Assembly (NCBI GenBank): GCA_030726725.1
Contig: JANRDC010000029.1
Location: forward strand, 1-54,813
Length of the DNA stretch: 54,813 nt
Source of the DNA: Flavobacteriaceae bacterium
GTDB taxonomy: Bacteria > Bacteroidota > Bacteroidia > Flavobacteriales > Flavobacteriaceae
Direction of reading: 5' to 3'
The position numbers were made by a program, and so were the translations under genes. Of this stretch, positions 8,029 through 18,311 are shown one piece after another (within the stretch, counting starts at the first letter, position 1; each line of letters opens with the position of its first letter). A model generated the notes under the pieces. That model saw only the letters and a program-made list of their open reading frames with translations. It made no database searches and was not told the origin of the DNA.

Positions 8029-9825
8029 ATGAATTGGAACACCAAACAGGTCCTGGGCTTGCTCTTTGCAGGGTTAATGGGCAGTGGTTTAGTCAGCTGT
8101 GAAGACGAACTCTTTATAGAAAATCAAGCTTTAATCAACGCGGAAGGGTTCAACACCCAAAAAGCGGTTTATCCGGTACATGTTTCCCAGACCCAAATCC
8201 AGGCGGCGATGACCAATAAGCTCAGCGTGTATCAACTGGGCAACTACAATGATCCTATTTTTGGCACTACCCAAGCGTCAATTGCGACCCAAGTAAGGCT
8301 GGCTTCAGGTGGAGGCAATCCTGTCTTTGGAATCTACTCTCAAAACCTGGAGGACTCAGGCAGTTACGTCGATGAAGCGGAGAAAGTCACCAAAGTAATT
8401 CTCTACCTTCCATTTACCTCAGGTTCGGACAAAGACTCCGATTCAGATGGGGTCCCCGATGTTTTAGATATCGATCCCTTGGATCCAGGAAGCGATACCG
8501 ATGGTGACGGAGTCAACGATTTAGCGGAACTCGCCAATGGCACCAACCCTTTGTCCAAGGACACGGATGCCGATGGCATTTTTGATAACCTAGATGAAGA
8601 GTTCTTGGCCAATACCTACCCGAGAACCTATACCTTGGATTCGATTTACGGAGACAAGGAGTCCACTTTTAGGGTTCAGGTGCGCGAGCTCAAATACTTT
8701 CTGAATGATTTGGACCCTCTAAGCGATTATTTGGCGCCCAGCGAATACTATTCAGATCAAGATTTTCACCCCAATTTTACCGGAGCAGTGCTTTATGATG
8801 GAAATGCTAGAATAACCAATCAGGAGTTCATTCAATACCTGAAAGATAATTCGGATACCGAAGTAGATGAGTCGCTGCAAATCGATTACAGACAGCCGCC
8901 AGGGTTGAGGTTGGAGTTAAACAAAGATTTTTTCCAAACCCATCTGCTCAGCCAGGAAGGCAGAGATCCCTTGTTGAGTCAATCCAATTTTGCCGACTAT
9001 TTCCGGGGATTGCACATCAGTATTCCCGAGGAGCACAACTTGATGATGCTTTTGGATTTAACCCAGGCCAAAATACGGGTGGAATACCTCTACAGCGGAA
9101 TAGATGCTGATGGTAACCAAACCGGAAAAGAAGGCGTATACACCCTTGATGTATTGGGATTAAACACTTCTGGCGTTATTGGGAACGCGGTCAACACCAT
9201 CAAAAGAGAAAATCCAGCTGCCCTCAATCAAGCTTTGGCTGCCGGAGCTGATCAAAAAATATACCTCAAGGGTGGAAATGGAGTATTTGCCCAGGTCCAG
9301 CTCTTTGGCGCTGATGGCGGTGCGGATATGATCGCACAAATCAAGGCCAATAAGTGGATCATCAACGAAGCGCGTTTGTCTTTTTATGTCGATCGCGAAA
9401 CATTGGCCCAAGCCGGTTACGGTGAAGAGCCCCCCCGTTTAAATCTGTACAACGCGGCCACCAATCAAATCATATTCAATCCTGCCTATGACCAAGGACA
9501 GGTGAATACTGCCTTGGGCGCTTATCCCAATTTCAATGGATTGCGTCAAGAGGGCACCGATGGATTGGTCAAGTACACTTTTCGGGTCACGGATTACCTC
9601 AATAATTTAGTGCTGCGCGACTCGGTCAATGCCCCTCTGGCATTGACGGTTACACCTGATTTCCGCTATACGGATGTCACCCCGATCAAAACCCCTGAGG
9701 GAAATAAAAAAATTCACCGCATGTCGGTGATGACCCCGCTGGGCACCGTTTTGTACGGTCCTTCAACCGCTGTTCCACAGGACCGCAGGTTGCAACTAGA
9801 AGTATTTTACACCCCAAATCAATAA
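8029..9825 (+). CDS. DUF4270 family lipoprotein with inserted calcium-binding type TSP3-like repeats
   Basis: A 598-residue lipoprotein. It has an N-terminal hydrophobic signal ending in the lipobox LVSC, and the acidic residues right after the cysteine (C-E-D-E) resemble the surface-export signal described for Bacteroidota lipoproteins. The body matches the DUF4270 family typical of the locus between the starch-synthase-like gene and glmS. Around residues 134-191 there is an Asp-rich stretch with repeated DxDxDGxxD units (DSDSDGVPD, DTDGDGVND, DTDADGIFD), the pattern of thrombospondin type 3 calcium-binding repeats, which looks inserted. Function unknown; likely an outer-surface protein needing calcium for folding. 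It is 4 bp after the previous stop and 18 bp before glmS. Confidence 0.88.
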   Translation: MNWNTKQVLGLLFAGLMGSGLVSCEDELFIENQALINAEGFNTQKAVYPVHVSQTQIQAAMTNKLSVYQLGNYNDPIFGTTQASIATQVRLASGGGNPVFGIYSQNLEDSGSYVDEAEKVTKVILYLPFTSGSDKDSDSDGVPDVLDIDPLDPGSDTDGDGVNDLAELANGTNPLSKDTDADGIFDNLDEEFLANTYPRTYTLDSIYGDKESTFRVQVRELKYFLNDLDPLSDYLAPSEYYSDQDFHPNFTGAVLYDGNARITNQEFIQYLKDNSDTEVDESLQIDYRQPPGLRLELNKDFFQTHLLSQEGRDPLLSQSNFADYFRGLHISIPEEHNLMMLLDLTQAKIRVEYLYSGIDADGNQTGKEGVYTLDVLGLNTSGVIGNAVNTIKRENPAALNQALAAGADQKIYLKGGNGVFAQVQLFGADGGADMIAQIKANKWIINEARLSFYVDRETLAQAGYGEEPPRLNLYNAATNQIIFNPAYDQGQVNTALGAYPNFNGLRQEGTDGLVKYTFRVTDYLNNLVLRDSVNAPLALTVTPDFRYTDVTPIKTPEGNKKIHRMSVMTPLGTVLYGPSTAVPQDRRLQLEVFYTPNQ

Positions 9826-9843
9826 CCTACCAAACTTTAACTT

Positions 9844-11694
9844 ATGTGTGGAATTGTCGGCTATATCGGATACAGAGAAGCGTATCCTATTCTGATTAAA
9901 GGCCTAAAGCGATTGGAGTACCGCGGGTATGACTCCGCTGGAATTATGCTCTATTGCGGTGATGACCTTTCAGTGACCAAAACCAAGGGCAAAGTGTCTG
10001 ACTTGGAAGCCAAGTCGCAGGTATTGGCCAAAAGCACTGCAAAAATAGGGATTGGACATACGCGCTGGGCGACTCACGGAGTGCCCAATGACGTGAATTC
10101 TCACCCCCACGTTTCTAATTCAGGCAAAATCGCTTTGATCCACAACGGAATCATAGAAAATTACGATTCGATCAAACGCGAGCTGACCAAGCGCGGTTAT
10201 GTTTTCCACTCGGATACCGATACTGAGGTGTTGGTCAATCTGATCGAAGACGTCAAAACCAAAGAAAAGGTCAAGCTGGGTAAAGCGGTTCAAATCGCGC
10301 TTCAAAAAGTGATTGGCGCTTATGCCATTGCGGTGTTTGACCTGGACAAACCCAATGAATTGGTAGTGGCCAAGCTCGGCAGCCCTTTGGCGATTGGACT
10401 CGGTGAAGACGAGTTTTTTATCGCTTCAGATGCCACTCCTTTTATTGAGTTCACCAACAACGCCCTATACCTGGAAGATGGTGAGATGGCGATTGTTCGC
10501 CTAGGTCGCGAGGTGCGGGTGCGCAAGATTCAAGATGACATTCATGTGACCAACCCAGAAATTCAAGAGTTGGAGCTCAACTTGGAACAAATTGAAAAGG
10601 GCGGTTACGACCACTTTATGCTCAAAGAGATCTTCGAGCAACCCAATGCAGTGCGCGATACCCTTAGGGGGAGACTTCAAGCAGAACAAGGGGTGGTGAA
10701 GATGTCGAGCATTGACGATTACCTGGAAAAATTTGTTCGCGCTGACCGGATTTTGATCATTGCTTGTGGTACTTCATGGCACGCAGGTTTGGTGGCTGAA
10801 TATTTGTTTGAGGACTTAGCGCGCATCCCCGTTGAGGTGGAATACGCTTCAGAGTTCCGCTACAGAAACCCGGTGATCACCTCCAGAGATGTAGTGATTG
10901 CCATTTCACAGTCCGGAGAAACTGCCGATACTTTAGCGGCGATTAAGCTCGCTAAGGAACGCGGTGCTTTTGTGTACGGGGTGTGTAACGTAGTGGGCAG
11001 TTCTATCGCCCGCGAAACCCATACGGGAGCATATACCCACGCAGGTCCAGAGATCGGAGTGGCCTCTACCAAGGCATTTACAACCCAACTCACCGTGCTT
11101 TCGCTGATCGCTGCCAAAATGGCTAGAGCCATCGGCACGATTTCTCAGTCTGAGTTTATCGCCTTTTTAAGTGCCTTAGATCAAGTTCCTTCAAAAATCG
11201 AAACGGTTTTAAAAACAGAGGAAGCGATCAAAAAAATTGCTGAAGTATACAAAGACGCGACCAATTTCTTGTACTTAGGTCGGGGGTATAATTTCCCAGT
11301 TGCGCTTGAGGGTGCTTTAAAACTTAAGGAAATTTCATACATCCACGCGGAGGGCTATCCAGCCGCGGAGATGAAACACGGTCCCATTGCGCTGATCGAT
11401 GAACACATGCCCGTGGTGGTGATTGCGCCCAAAAGAGGTCACTACGAAAAGATTGTGTCCAATGTCCAAGAGATCAAAGCGCGCAAAGGAAAAATCATTG
11501 CCATCGTCAGTAAAGGAGATACAGATATCGCTGCTTTAGCTGACCACGTCGTGGAAATACCAGACATTCACGAAGCGCTCACCCCTATGGTGACCACAGT
11601 TCCCTTGCAAATTTTGTCCTATTACATCGCTGTCATGCGCGGGTGTAATGTGGATCAACCCCGAAACTTGGCCAAGTCAGTTACGGTGGAATAA
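9844..11694 (+). CDS. glmS: Glutamine--fructose-6-phosphate aminotransferase (isomerizing)
   Basis: First step of hexosamine synthesis: fructose-6-P plus glutamine to glucosamine-6-P. The initiator Met is followed by the catalytic cysteine (MCGIVGYIG), and glutaminase residues appear in GHTRWATHG and HNGIIENY. Two SIS domains follow, with CGTSWHAG, SQSGETADTLAA and GPEIGVASTKAFTTQ. The C-terminal LAKSVTVE is the standard ending. Its 616 residues are full length. It is likely cotranscribed with the two genes upstream. No glmS ribozyme-like leader is present. Confidence 0.99.
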   Translation: MCGIVGYIGYREAYPILIKGLKRLEYRGYDSAGIMLYCGDDLSVTKTKGKVSDLEAKSQVLAKSTAKIGIGHTRWATHGVPNDVNSHPHVSNSGKIALIHNGIIENYDSIKRELTKRGYVFHSDTDTEVLVNLIEDVKTKEKVKLGKAVQIALQKVIGAYAIAVFDLDKPNELVVAKLGSPLAIGLGEDEFFIASDATPFIEFTNNALYLEDGEMAIVRLGREVRVRKIQDDIHVTNPEIQELELNLEQIEKGGYDHFMLKEIFEQPNAVRDTLRGRLQAEQGVVKMSSIDDYLEKFVRADRILIIACGTSWHAGLVAEYLFEDLARIPVEVEYASEFRYRNPVITSRDVVIAISQSGETADTLAAIKLAKERGAFVYGVCNVVGSSIARETHTGAYTHAGPEIGVASTKAFTTQLTVLSLIAAKMARAIGTISQSEFIAFLSALDQVPSKIETVLKTEEAIKKIAEVYKDATNFLYLGRGYNFPVALEGALKLKEISYIHAEGYPAAEMKHGPIALIDEHMPVVVIAPKRGHYEKIVSNVQEIKARKGKIIAIVSKGDTDIAALADHVVEIPDIHEALTPMVTTVPLQILSYYIAVMRGCNVDQPRNLAKSVTVE

Positions 11695-11748
11695 ATTGAT
11701 ATATCAAAAAATTAACTACCTTTCCTTTTAAAAACTAAAATCAACCTC

Positions 11749-14514
11749 ATGAAAAATAACACTTTACTCACTTTGTTGGTGGCTTTGTTTTGCGGATTTA
11801 CAGCCGCCTGGGCACAAACCAATGTTAAAGGATCTGTGGTCGACCAAGGCCAGATGCCGATTCCAGGGGCCAACATTATTGTCGTAGGCACTTCAGAAGG
11901 TGCAGTTTCCGATTTTGACGGAAACTTCAGTTTAACTACGTCGAAATCCTTCCCGTTGACTTTGCGCATCACCAGTATTGGGTACGCGGAATCCACGGTA
12001 GTCGTGTCTGCACAAGATCAGTCCATCCGTGTAGTGCTCAGCGAGTCCAGCACTATGTTGGACGAGATTGTGATCTCTGCGTCAAGATCTCCAGAGCGTT
12101 TGTTTGAGTCGCCAGTATCCGTAGAGCGCTTTGGTTTAAAAGAAATCAAAAACACTACGTCAGCTGACTTTTACGACGGTTTGGTCAACCTGAAAGGTGT
12201 GGATATCAACACCAACTCATTGACCTTTAAATCGATCAACACCAGAGGGTTTGCCACTTTTGCCAATACGCGTTTCATGCAGTTGGTAGACGGGATGGAC
12301 AACTCCTCACCTGCGCTTAACTTTGTGCTTGGAAACTTAGTGGGGATGAGCGACTTAGATGTTCAGAGCGTTGAAATCTTACCAGGAGCTTCTTCCGCAC
12401 TATACGGGGCCAACGCCTTTAACGGAATTTTGTTTATGACTTCTAAGAGTCCTTTTGACTCTGAAGGTTCTAGCGCTTTAGTGCGCACTGGGGTTACTTC
12501 TCAAAAAGATGCAGGTACCAATCAGTTTTACGATGTGGCTGTTCGTTATGCCAACAAGGTCTCTGATGAGTTTGCCTACAAGATCAATATCGCTGCGATG
12601 CGCGGTGAAGATTGGCACGCCGAGCGCACAGATGATCTATCCAACCCGCTAGCTACCAGAGCCAACAACCCTGGATACAACGGATTGAACGTGTACGGTG
12701 ATGAGGTGGCTACTACCTTGAACTTTGACGCATTGGCCGGTCTGCCATCAGGAACTGTGGGTAAAGCATTTGTGTCGCGCACAGGTTACGAAGAGCAAGA
12801 CTTAACCGACTACGACGCCAAAAGCTTGAAGTACGACCTAGCCATGCACTACCGTCCTAAGGGAACAGACTTAGAGTTTATCTTCAACACCAGAACCGGT
12901 AGAGGGTCTACTATTTTTCAAGGTTCCAGCCGCTACTACATCGACAACTTTACCCTGTCTCAACACAAATTTGAAGTGAAGAACGACAATTTCTTTGTGC
13001 GCGGATATATCACCAATGAAGATGCTGGAGATTCTTACGATACCCGTTTTGCCGCGATCAACGTCAACCGCTCTTGGAAATCGGATGCTGCTTGGTTTGG
13101 AGATTACGCCGCCACTTACATCGGGGCCCGTTTGGGTATGGGTACAGGCATTCAATTCAATGAAACCGCAGCTCATGCATTGGCCAGAGCGAAAGCTGAC
13201 CAAGGCCGTCCGCTTCCAGGTTCATTAGGATTTAACGAAGTGTTTAATCGAATCATTCAGGACGGTAACATATCTACAGGAGCGCGATTTATCGACGAAA
13301 CCAAGTTGAAGCACGTTGATGCCAACTACAACTTGAGCTATTTGACCAAAGACTTTGCAGATGTTCAAGTAGGTGGATCATTTAGAGAATACCGTTTGAA
13401 TTCACAAGGAACCATCTTTACAGATGTCGATGGACCTATTGCTTACAAAGAATTAGGGGTGTATACTCAGATCCAGAAAAAAGCCATGGATGAGCGTTTG
13501 AAATTGACCGCCTCTATGCGTTTTGACAAAAACGAATTGTTTGATGGATTTGTTTCACCTAGAGGTTCTGTGACCTATACTGCTGGCGAAAAGAGAAACC
13601 ACAACATCCGCGGTTCTTTCCAGACAGGTTTTAGAAACCCAACTACTCAGGATTTATATATCGGATTGAATGCAGGTACTGCTTTGTTGGCTGGGTCTTC
13701 TCCAGATAACTTGGATAGATATTCAATTCAGGTGCCTGTTTCTGCAGCTGGTGCGCCATACGCCGGTGGATCTACAGTCACTTTAACTGGACGCGATGCT
13801 TATGAAAATGCGTTTAGCTTGGCTTCAGTACAAGCGGGCGCGCCTAAAGCTACTTTTGTGCCTTTGGTAAAACCAGAGCAAATCTCAGCTTTTGAATTGG
13901 GCTACCGCGGACAGATCAAAGATGTCACCTTAGACGTAAGCTGGTACTACAACGAGTTCCAAGATTTTATCTCTAACCAAACTGTATTGGTGCCTAAATA
14001 CGGACAAGCAGGAGACAATACTCTGTCATTGCTCGCTTTGCAAAATGGAGATTATCAAGCGTTCCAAACGTACACCAACAGCGCTATAGACATCACCTCA
14101 CTGGGTGTTAATGCTGGTGTTGACGTCCGTTTGATGAAGAAATACGAGTTGGGTGTGAACTATACCTATGCTGACTTCGAGTTCGATCAAGCCGCTAACC
14201 CTGATTTCCGCGCTGGATTCAACACCCCAAAACATAAGGTAAAAGCTAGTTTTGGCGGAACTGAGGTGTTGAAAAACCTAGGTTTCTTTGTGAACTATCG
14301 CTGGTCAGACAGCTATGAGTGGCAAGCTACTTTTGCAGATGGAACTATTCCTTCATTCAGTGTAGTTGATGCTCAAGTGAACTTAAATGTTCCTGCTTGG
14401 AAAGCTAATGTAAAGCTGGGAGCATCTAACTTATTGGCAGATGAGTACTTCTCTGCCATCGGTACCGGTAATGTAGGATCACAGTATTACGTGTCTTTGG
14501 TGTTTAACCAATAA
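11749..14514 (+). CDS. TonB-dependent receptor with carboxypeptidase-regulatory-like N-terminal domain
   Basis: A complete 921-residue outer-membrane receptor. Residues 1-23 are a signal peptide (cleavage after AWAQ region). Residues about 25-105 form a CarboxypepD_reg-like beta-sandwich (VKGSVVDQGQMPIPGANI ... SDFDGNFSL). LDEIVISASR at about 106 resembles a TonB box. The plug follows with VEILPGASSALYGANAFNG, and then a 22-strand barrel. No SusD homologue is adjacent, so it is not an obvious polysaccharide-utilisation pair; substrate unknown. A TACCTTTC sequence at 11717-11724 could be a diverged -7 box, and a strong terminator follows the gene, so it is probably a single-gene unit. Confidence 0.93.
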   Translation: MKNNTLLTLLVALFCGFTAAWAQTNVKGSVVDQGQMPIPGANIIVVGTSEGAVSDFDGNFSLTTSKSFPLTLRITSIGYAESTVVVSAQDQSIRVVLSESSTMLDEIVISASRSPERLFESPVSVERFGLKEIKNTTSADFYDGLVNLKGVDINTNSLTFKSINTRGFATFANTRFMQLVDGMDNSSPALNFVLGNLVGMSDLDVQSVEILPGASSALYGANAFNGILFMTSKSPFDSEGSSALVRTGVTSQKDAGTNQFYDVAVRYANKVSDEFAYKINIAAMRGEDWHAERTDDLSNPLATRANNPGYNGLNVYGDEVATTLNFDALAGLPSGTVGKAFVSRTGYEEQDLTDYDAKSLKYDLAMHYRPKGTDLEFIFNTRTGRGSTIFQGSSRYYIDNFTLSQHKFEVKNDNFFVRGYITNEDAGDSYDTRFAAINVNRSWKSDAAWFGDYAATYIGARLGMGTGIQFNETAAHALARAKADQGRPLPGSLGFNEVFNRIIQDGNISTGARFIDETKLKHVDANYNLSYLTKDFADVQVGGSFREYRLNSQGTIFTDVDGPIAYKELGVYTQIQKKAMDERLKLTASMRFDKNELFDGFVSPRGSVTYTAGEKRNHNIRGSFQTGFRNPTTQDLYIGLNAGTALLAGSSPDNLDRYSIQVPVSAAGAPYAGGSTVTLTGRDAYENAFSLASVQAGAPKATFVPLVKPEQISAFELGYRGQIKDVTLDVSWYYNEFQDFISNQTVLVPKYGQAGDNTLSLLALQNGDYQAFQTYTNSAIDITSLGVNAGVDVRLMKKYELGVNYTYADFEFDQAANPDFRAGFNTPKHKVKASFGGTEVLKNLGFFVNYRWSDSYEWQATFADGTIPSFSVVDAQVNLNVPAWKANVKLGASNLLADEYFSAIGTGNVGSQYYVSLVFNQ

Positions 14515-14550
14515 GACAAGTGTTTGATAATTAGGGGGAAACCCTGAGAT

Positions 14551-14587
14551 GCGGGGCGCCTATTGGCGCCCCGCTCATTTTTTATTT
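14551..14587 (+). terminator. Rho-independent terminator after TonB receptor
   Basis: Perfect 10-bp stem GCGGGGCGCC (14551-14560) / GGCGCCCCGC (14565-14574) with loop TATT, then TCATTTTTTATTT. Confidence 0.93.
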
Positions 14588-14613
14588 CCCTTGGTTTTTG
14601 GTTTTCTATTTAG

Positions 14614-16161
<1,548 letters not shown>

Positions 16162-16170
16162 TTAGGATAC

Positions 16171-16455
16171 ATGCAACTAGATATCATTTCACCTGAATCC
16201 ACCCTTTTTTCTGGAGAAGTTACTTCGGTAACCGCCCCCGGAAAAGACGGTTCTTTTCAGATTTTAGAAAACCACGCGCCTATTGTTTCTGTATTGCAAG
16301 CGGGACAATTGCGCATTCAAGGGGTCGTTGGTGAGTTGCCTAAATCTGCGGCAGCCCTGTTCCAGAAAGCGGAAAAAGACACCTATTTATTGTCGGTTAG
16401 CGGAGGTACTTTAGAAATGTCACAGAACAAAATTGTTGTCTTGGCAGACGCTTAA
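16171..16455 (+). CDS. atpC: F-type ATP synthase subunit epsilon, short form
   Basis: A 94-residue epsilon subunit consisting only of the N-terminal beta-sandwich (LDIISPESTLFSGEVTSVTAPGKDG, FQILENHAPIVSVLQAG). The C-terminal pair of helices, which in E. coli and Bacillus can insert into F1 and block ATP hydrolysis, is absent. Short epsilon subunits are usual in Bacteroidota, so this is a lineage trait rather than a truncation. It is cotranscribed with atpD and followed by a strong terminator. Confidence 0.95.
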   Translation: MQLDIISPESTLFSGEVTSVTAPGKDGSFQILENHAPIVSVLQAGQLRIQGVVGELPKSAAALFQKAEKDTYLLSVSGGTLEMSQNKIVVLADA

Positions 16456-16476
16456 TCTCTGGATTTTAAATATTGA

Positions 16477-16504
16477 GCCGCCCACTAGGGCGGCTTTTTT
16501 TTTG
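16477..16504 (+). terminator. Rho-independent terminator after atpC
   Basis: Stem GCCGCCC (16477-16483) / GGGCGGC (16488-16494), loop ACTA, followed by nine T. The bioF -7 box begins 15 bp after the T-run. Confidence 0.93.
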
Positions 16505-16518
16505 TGGTGTTTCCCACT

Positions 16519-16526
16519 TATCTTTG
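16519..16526 (+). promoter_or_regulatory. -7 box of bioF, possibly giving a leaderless mRNA
   Basis: TATCTTTG fits TAnnTTTG and ends 4 bp before the bioF ATG at 16531. The nearest TTTG upstream (16501-16504) is only 14 bp away, so the -33 element is unclear. Confidence 0.5.
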
Positions 16527-16530
16527 GCCC

Positions 16531-17655
16531 ATGTCCCATTCTTTGCCCCCAAAGCTGAAACATCTTTTGGCACAGCGCGCCCACAGTGGATTGTTGCGCA
16601 CACCGAAAGTGTTGTCCGGCGTCGATTTTATGTCCAACGACTATTTTGGTTGGGCCAAGCAGGTCGATACCGGAACAGGATTGGCCTTGGGCGGAAGTGG
16701 ATCTCGATTGATTTCTGGACATACTGTCGCCCTAGAGGTTTTGGAGCAGAGGGCAGCAACTGATTGGGGTGGTGATCAGGCCTTGTTTTTCCCTTCAGGC
16801 TACGCCGCCAATATCGGTTTTTTTGCCTCAGTACCCCAAAGGGGAGATGTTGTTTTGGCGGATGCACATGTGCATGCCAGTATCGTCGATGGCCTTAGGC
16901 TGTCCATGGCCCATACCTTCAAGTTTGCACACAATGACCTCAATGACCTCAATGCCAAGGCGGTACATGCCCGTGCAAAAATGCACCCTGACGGGGTGCT
17001 GTTTGTGGTTACGGAAGGTCTTTTTTCTATGGATGGGGACTCCGCTCCCTTGTCGGCTATGGCTGATTGGTGCGCTGAGTTCGGCGCTTACTTAGTTGTG
17101 GACGAAGCCCACAGCACAGGAGTTTATGGAGAGCGAGGTGGCGGTTTGGTGCAGGATTTGGGCTTAGAAGACAAGGTCTGGGCCCGTTTGCTCACCCTGG
17201 GCAAGGCGATGGGACGACAAGGGGCATTTTGGTTGGTCGATCAACCCCTGAAATCTTTTTTGGTGAATTACGCCCGTTCTTTGATCTACAGCACCGCTCC
17301 TAGTCCTGCCGAGGTGGCACACATCACCCAAACCTTGATTTTGGCCCAGGAGCGCGGGCCCGAGGCCCGCGCTCAACTGAGAGAACGCATCCAATTTTTT
17401 CGCGACACCGCCCAAAATCTAGGTGTTTTGGATCACCTTTGGCCAGCTTTTGGACCGATACAGGCGTGGAAATGTCCCAGCCAACAGTCTGCTGTCCTAT
17501 GGGCAGAACAGGTGCAACAATCAGGGTTTGGCGTCAAGGCTATTTTGCCCCCTACCGTACCTGAGGGCACTGCAAGACTGCGTTTGTGTATTCATGCGGA
17601 CCACACCGACGAGGATATTGCAGGTTTGTTGTCCGCTTTAAAACAGTGTTTATGA
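16531..17655 (+). CDS. bioF: 8-amino-7-oxononanoate synthase
   Basis: PLP enzyme of the alpha-oxoamine synthase family that joins L-alanine and a pimeloyl thioester. Landmarks are FMSNDYFGWA, GSGSRLISGHTVALEVLEQ, the PLP-facing DEAHSTGVYGERG, and the catalytic lysine in LTLGKAMGRQGAFW. The ATG at 16531 is chosen; an in-frame start at 16504 would lie before the -7 box. 374 residues is normal. It opens the biotin locus, and its stop overlaps the bioD start (ATGA). Inside the gene are a perfect 11-bp hairpin (17350-17374) and a 2.5-copy 9-bp tandem repeat (16932-16954). Confidence 0.95.
   Translation: MSHSLPPKLKHLLAQRAHSGLLRTPKVLSGVDFMSNDYFGWAKQVDTGTGLALGGSGSRLISGHTVALEVLEQRAATDWGGDQALFFPSGYAANIGFFASVPQRGDVVLADAHVHASIVDGLRLSMAHTFKFAHNDLNDLNAKAVHARAKMHPDGVLFVVTEGLFSMDGDSAPLSAMADWCAEFGAYLVVDEAHSTGVYGERGGGLVQDLGLEDKVWARLLTLGKAMGRQGAFWLVDQPLKSFLVNYARSLIYSTAPSPAEVAHITQTLILAQERGPEARAQLRERIQFFRDTAQNLGVLDHLWPAFGPIQAWKCPSQQSAVLWAEQVQQSGFGVKAILPPTVPEGTARLRLCIHADHTDEDIAGLLSALKQCL
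16932..16954 (+). repeat. 2.5 copies of a 9-bp direct repeat in bioF
   Basis: CAATGACCT is repeated twice and then CAATG, encoding N-D-L-N-D-L-N. Being a multiple of three it keeps frame and probably arose by slippage. Confidence 0.7.
17350..17374. repeat. Intragenic GC-rich hairpin in bioF
   Basis: GAGCGCGGGCC (17350-17360) and GGCCCGCGCTC (17364-17374) are perfect 11-bp complements around the loop CGA, inside coding sequence for ERGPEARAQ. No T-run on either side. Confidence 0.93.
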
Positions 17656-18311
17656 GCAAAACCCCCCAACGGATTTTTGTCACAGGTATTTCTACTGAAG
17701 TCGGTAAAACAGTGGCCTCTGCAGTCTTGGTGCGCGCACTAAAAGCAGATTATTGGAAGCCGATACAGTGTGGTGACCTCCACGATTTGGAGTTTGAAAA
17801 AGTATTGGCCTGGGCAGATTGTCCCGAGTCTGAGGCACATCCCAGCAGTCATTTGCTCGAACATCCCATGAGTCCCCACGCAGCAGCCGAGCGGTCGGGA
17901 ATAAGGTTAAAGCTCAGCGATTTTACGCGTCCCAATCCCGACAAAACATTGGTCATTGAAGGGGCAGGCGGTGTTTTGGTGCCCTTAAACGACACAGACA
18001 CCGTAGCTGATTTGATGCAACCAGGCGATCAAGTGGTGGTGGTTTCCAGACATTATTTGGGCAGCATTAACCACAGTTTACTCACGGCTGAGGTGCTTAA
18101 GGCTCGAGGTATTCAAGGATTTTGGGTATTTAATGGAGATCCTAATCCAGAAACCGAATCCGTGATACTGTCCAAGACGGGTTGGCCATTTTTAGGGCGC
18201 TTGCTCCCAGAGCCCTTAATCGATGCAGATTGTATCGATCGATACGCTCAAGATTGGGGGAGGCGTTGGACCCAAATAACGGCTGAACCCAAGGTATCAG
18301 AGGCAAAATAG
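17652..18311 (+). CDS. bioD: Dethiobiotin synthetase
   Basis: ATP-dependent carboxylase closing the ureido ring of dethiobiotin. The BioD P-loop variant is seen as FVTGISTEVGKT at the N-terminus, followed by YWKPIQCG and the VIEGAGGVLVPL motif. The ATG at 17652 overlaps the bioF stop (ATGA), so translation is coupled. The protein has 219 residues. Its last 21 codons and stop (18248-18311) overlap in convergent orientation with the end of a glycosyltransferase gene on the other strand, an unusual arrangement inside a biosynthetic locus. Confidence 0.94.
   Translation: MSKTPQRIFVTGISTEVGKTVASAVLVRALKADYWKPIQCGDLHDLEFEKVLAWADCPESEAHPSSHLLEHPMSPHAAAERSGIRLKLSDFTRPNPDKTLVIEGAGGVLVPLNDTDTVADLMQPGDQVVVVSRHYLGSINHSLLTAEVLKARGIQGFWVFNGDPNPETESVILSKTGWPFLGRLLPEPLIDADCIDRYAQDWGRRWTQITAEPKVSEAK

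Noticed and set aside
9700-9843. glmS ribozyme or other riboswitch before glmS
   Set aside because: Only 18 bp separate glmS from the upstream gene, too little for a ribozyme.
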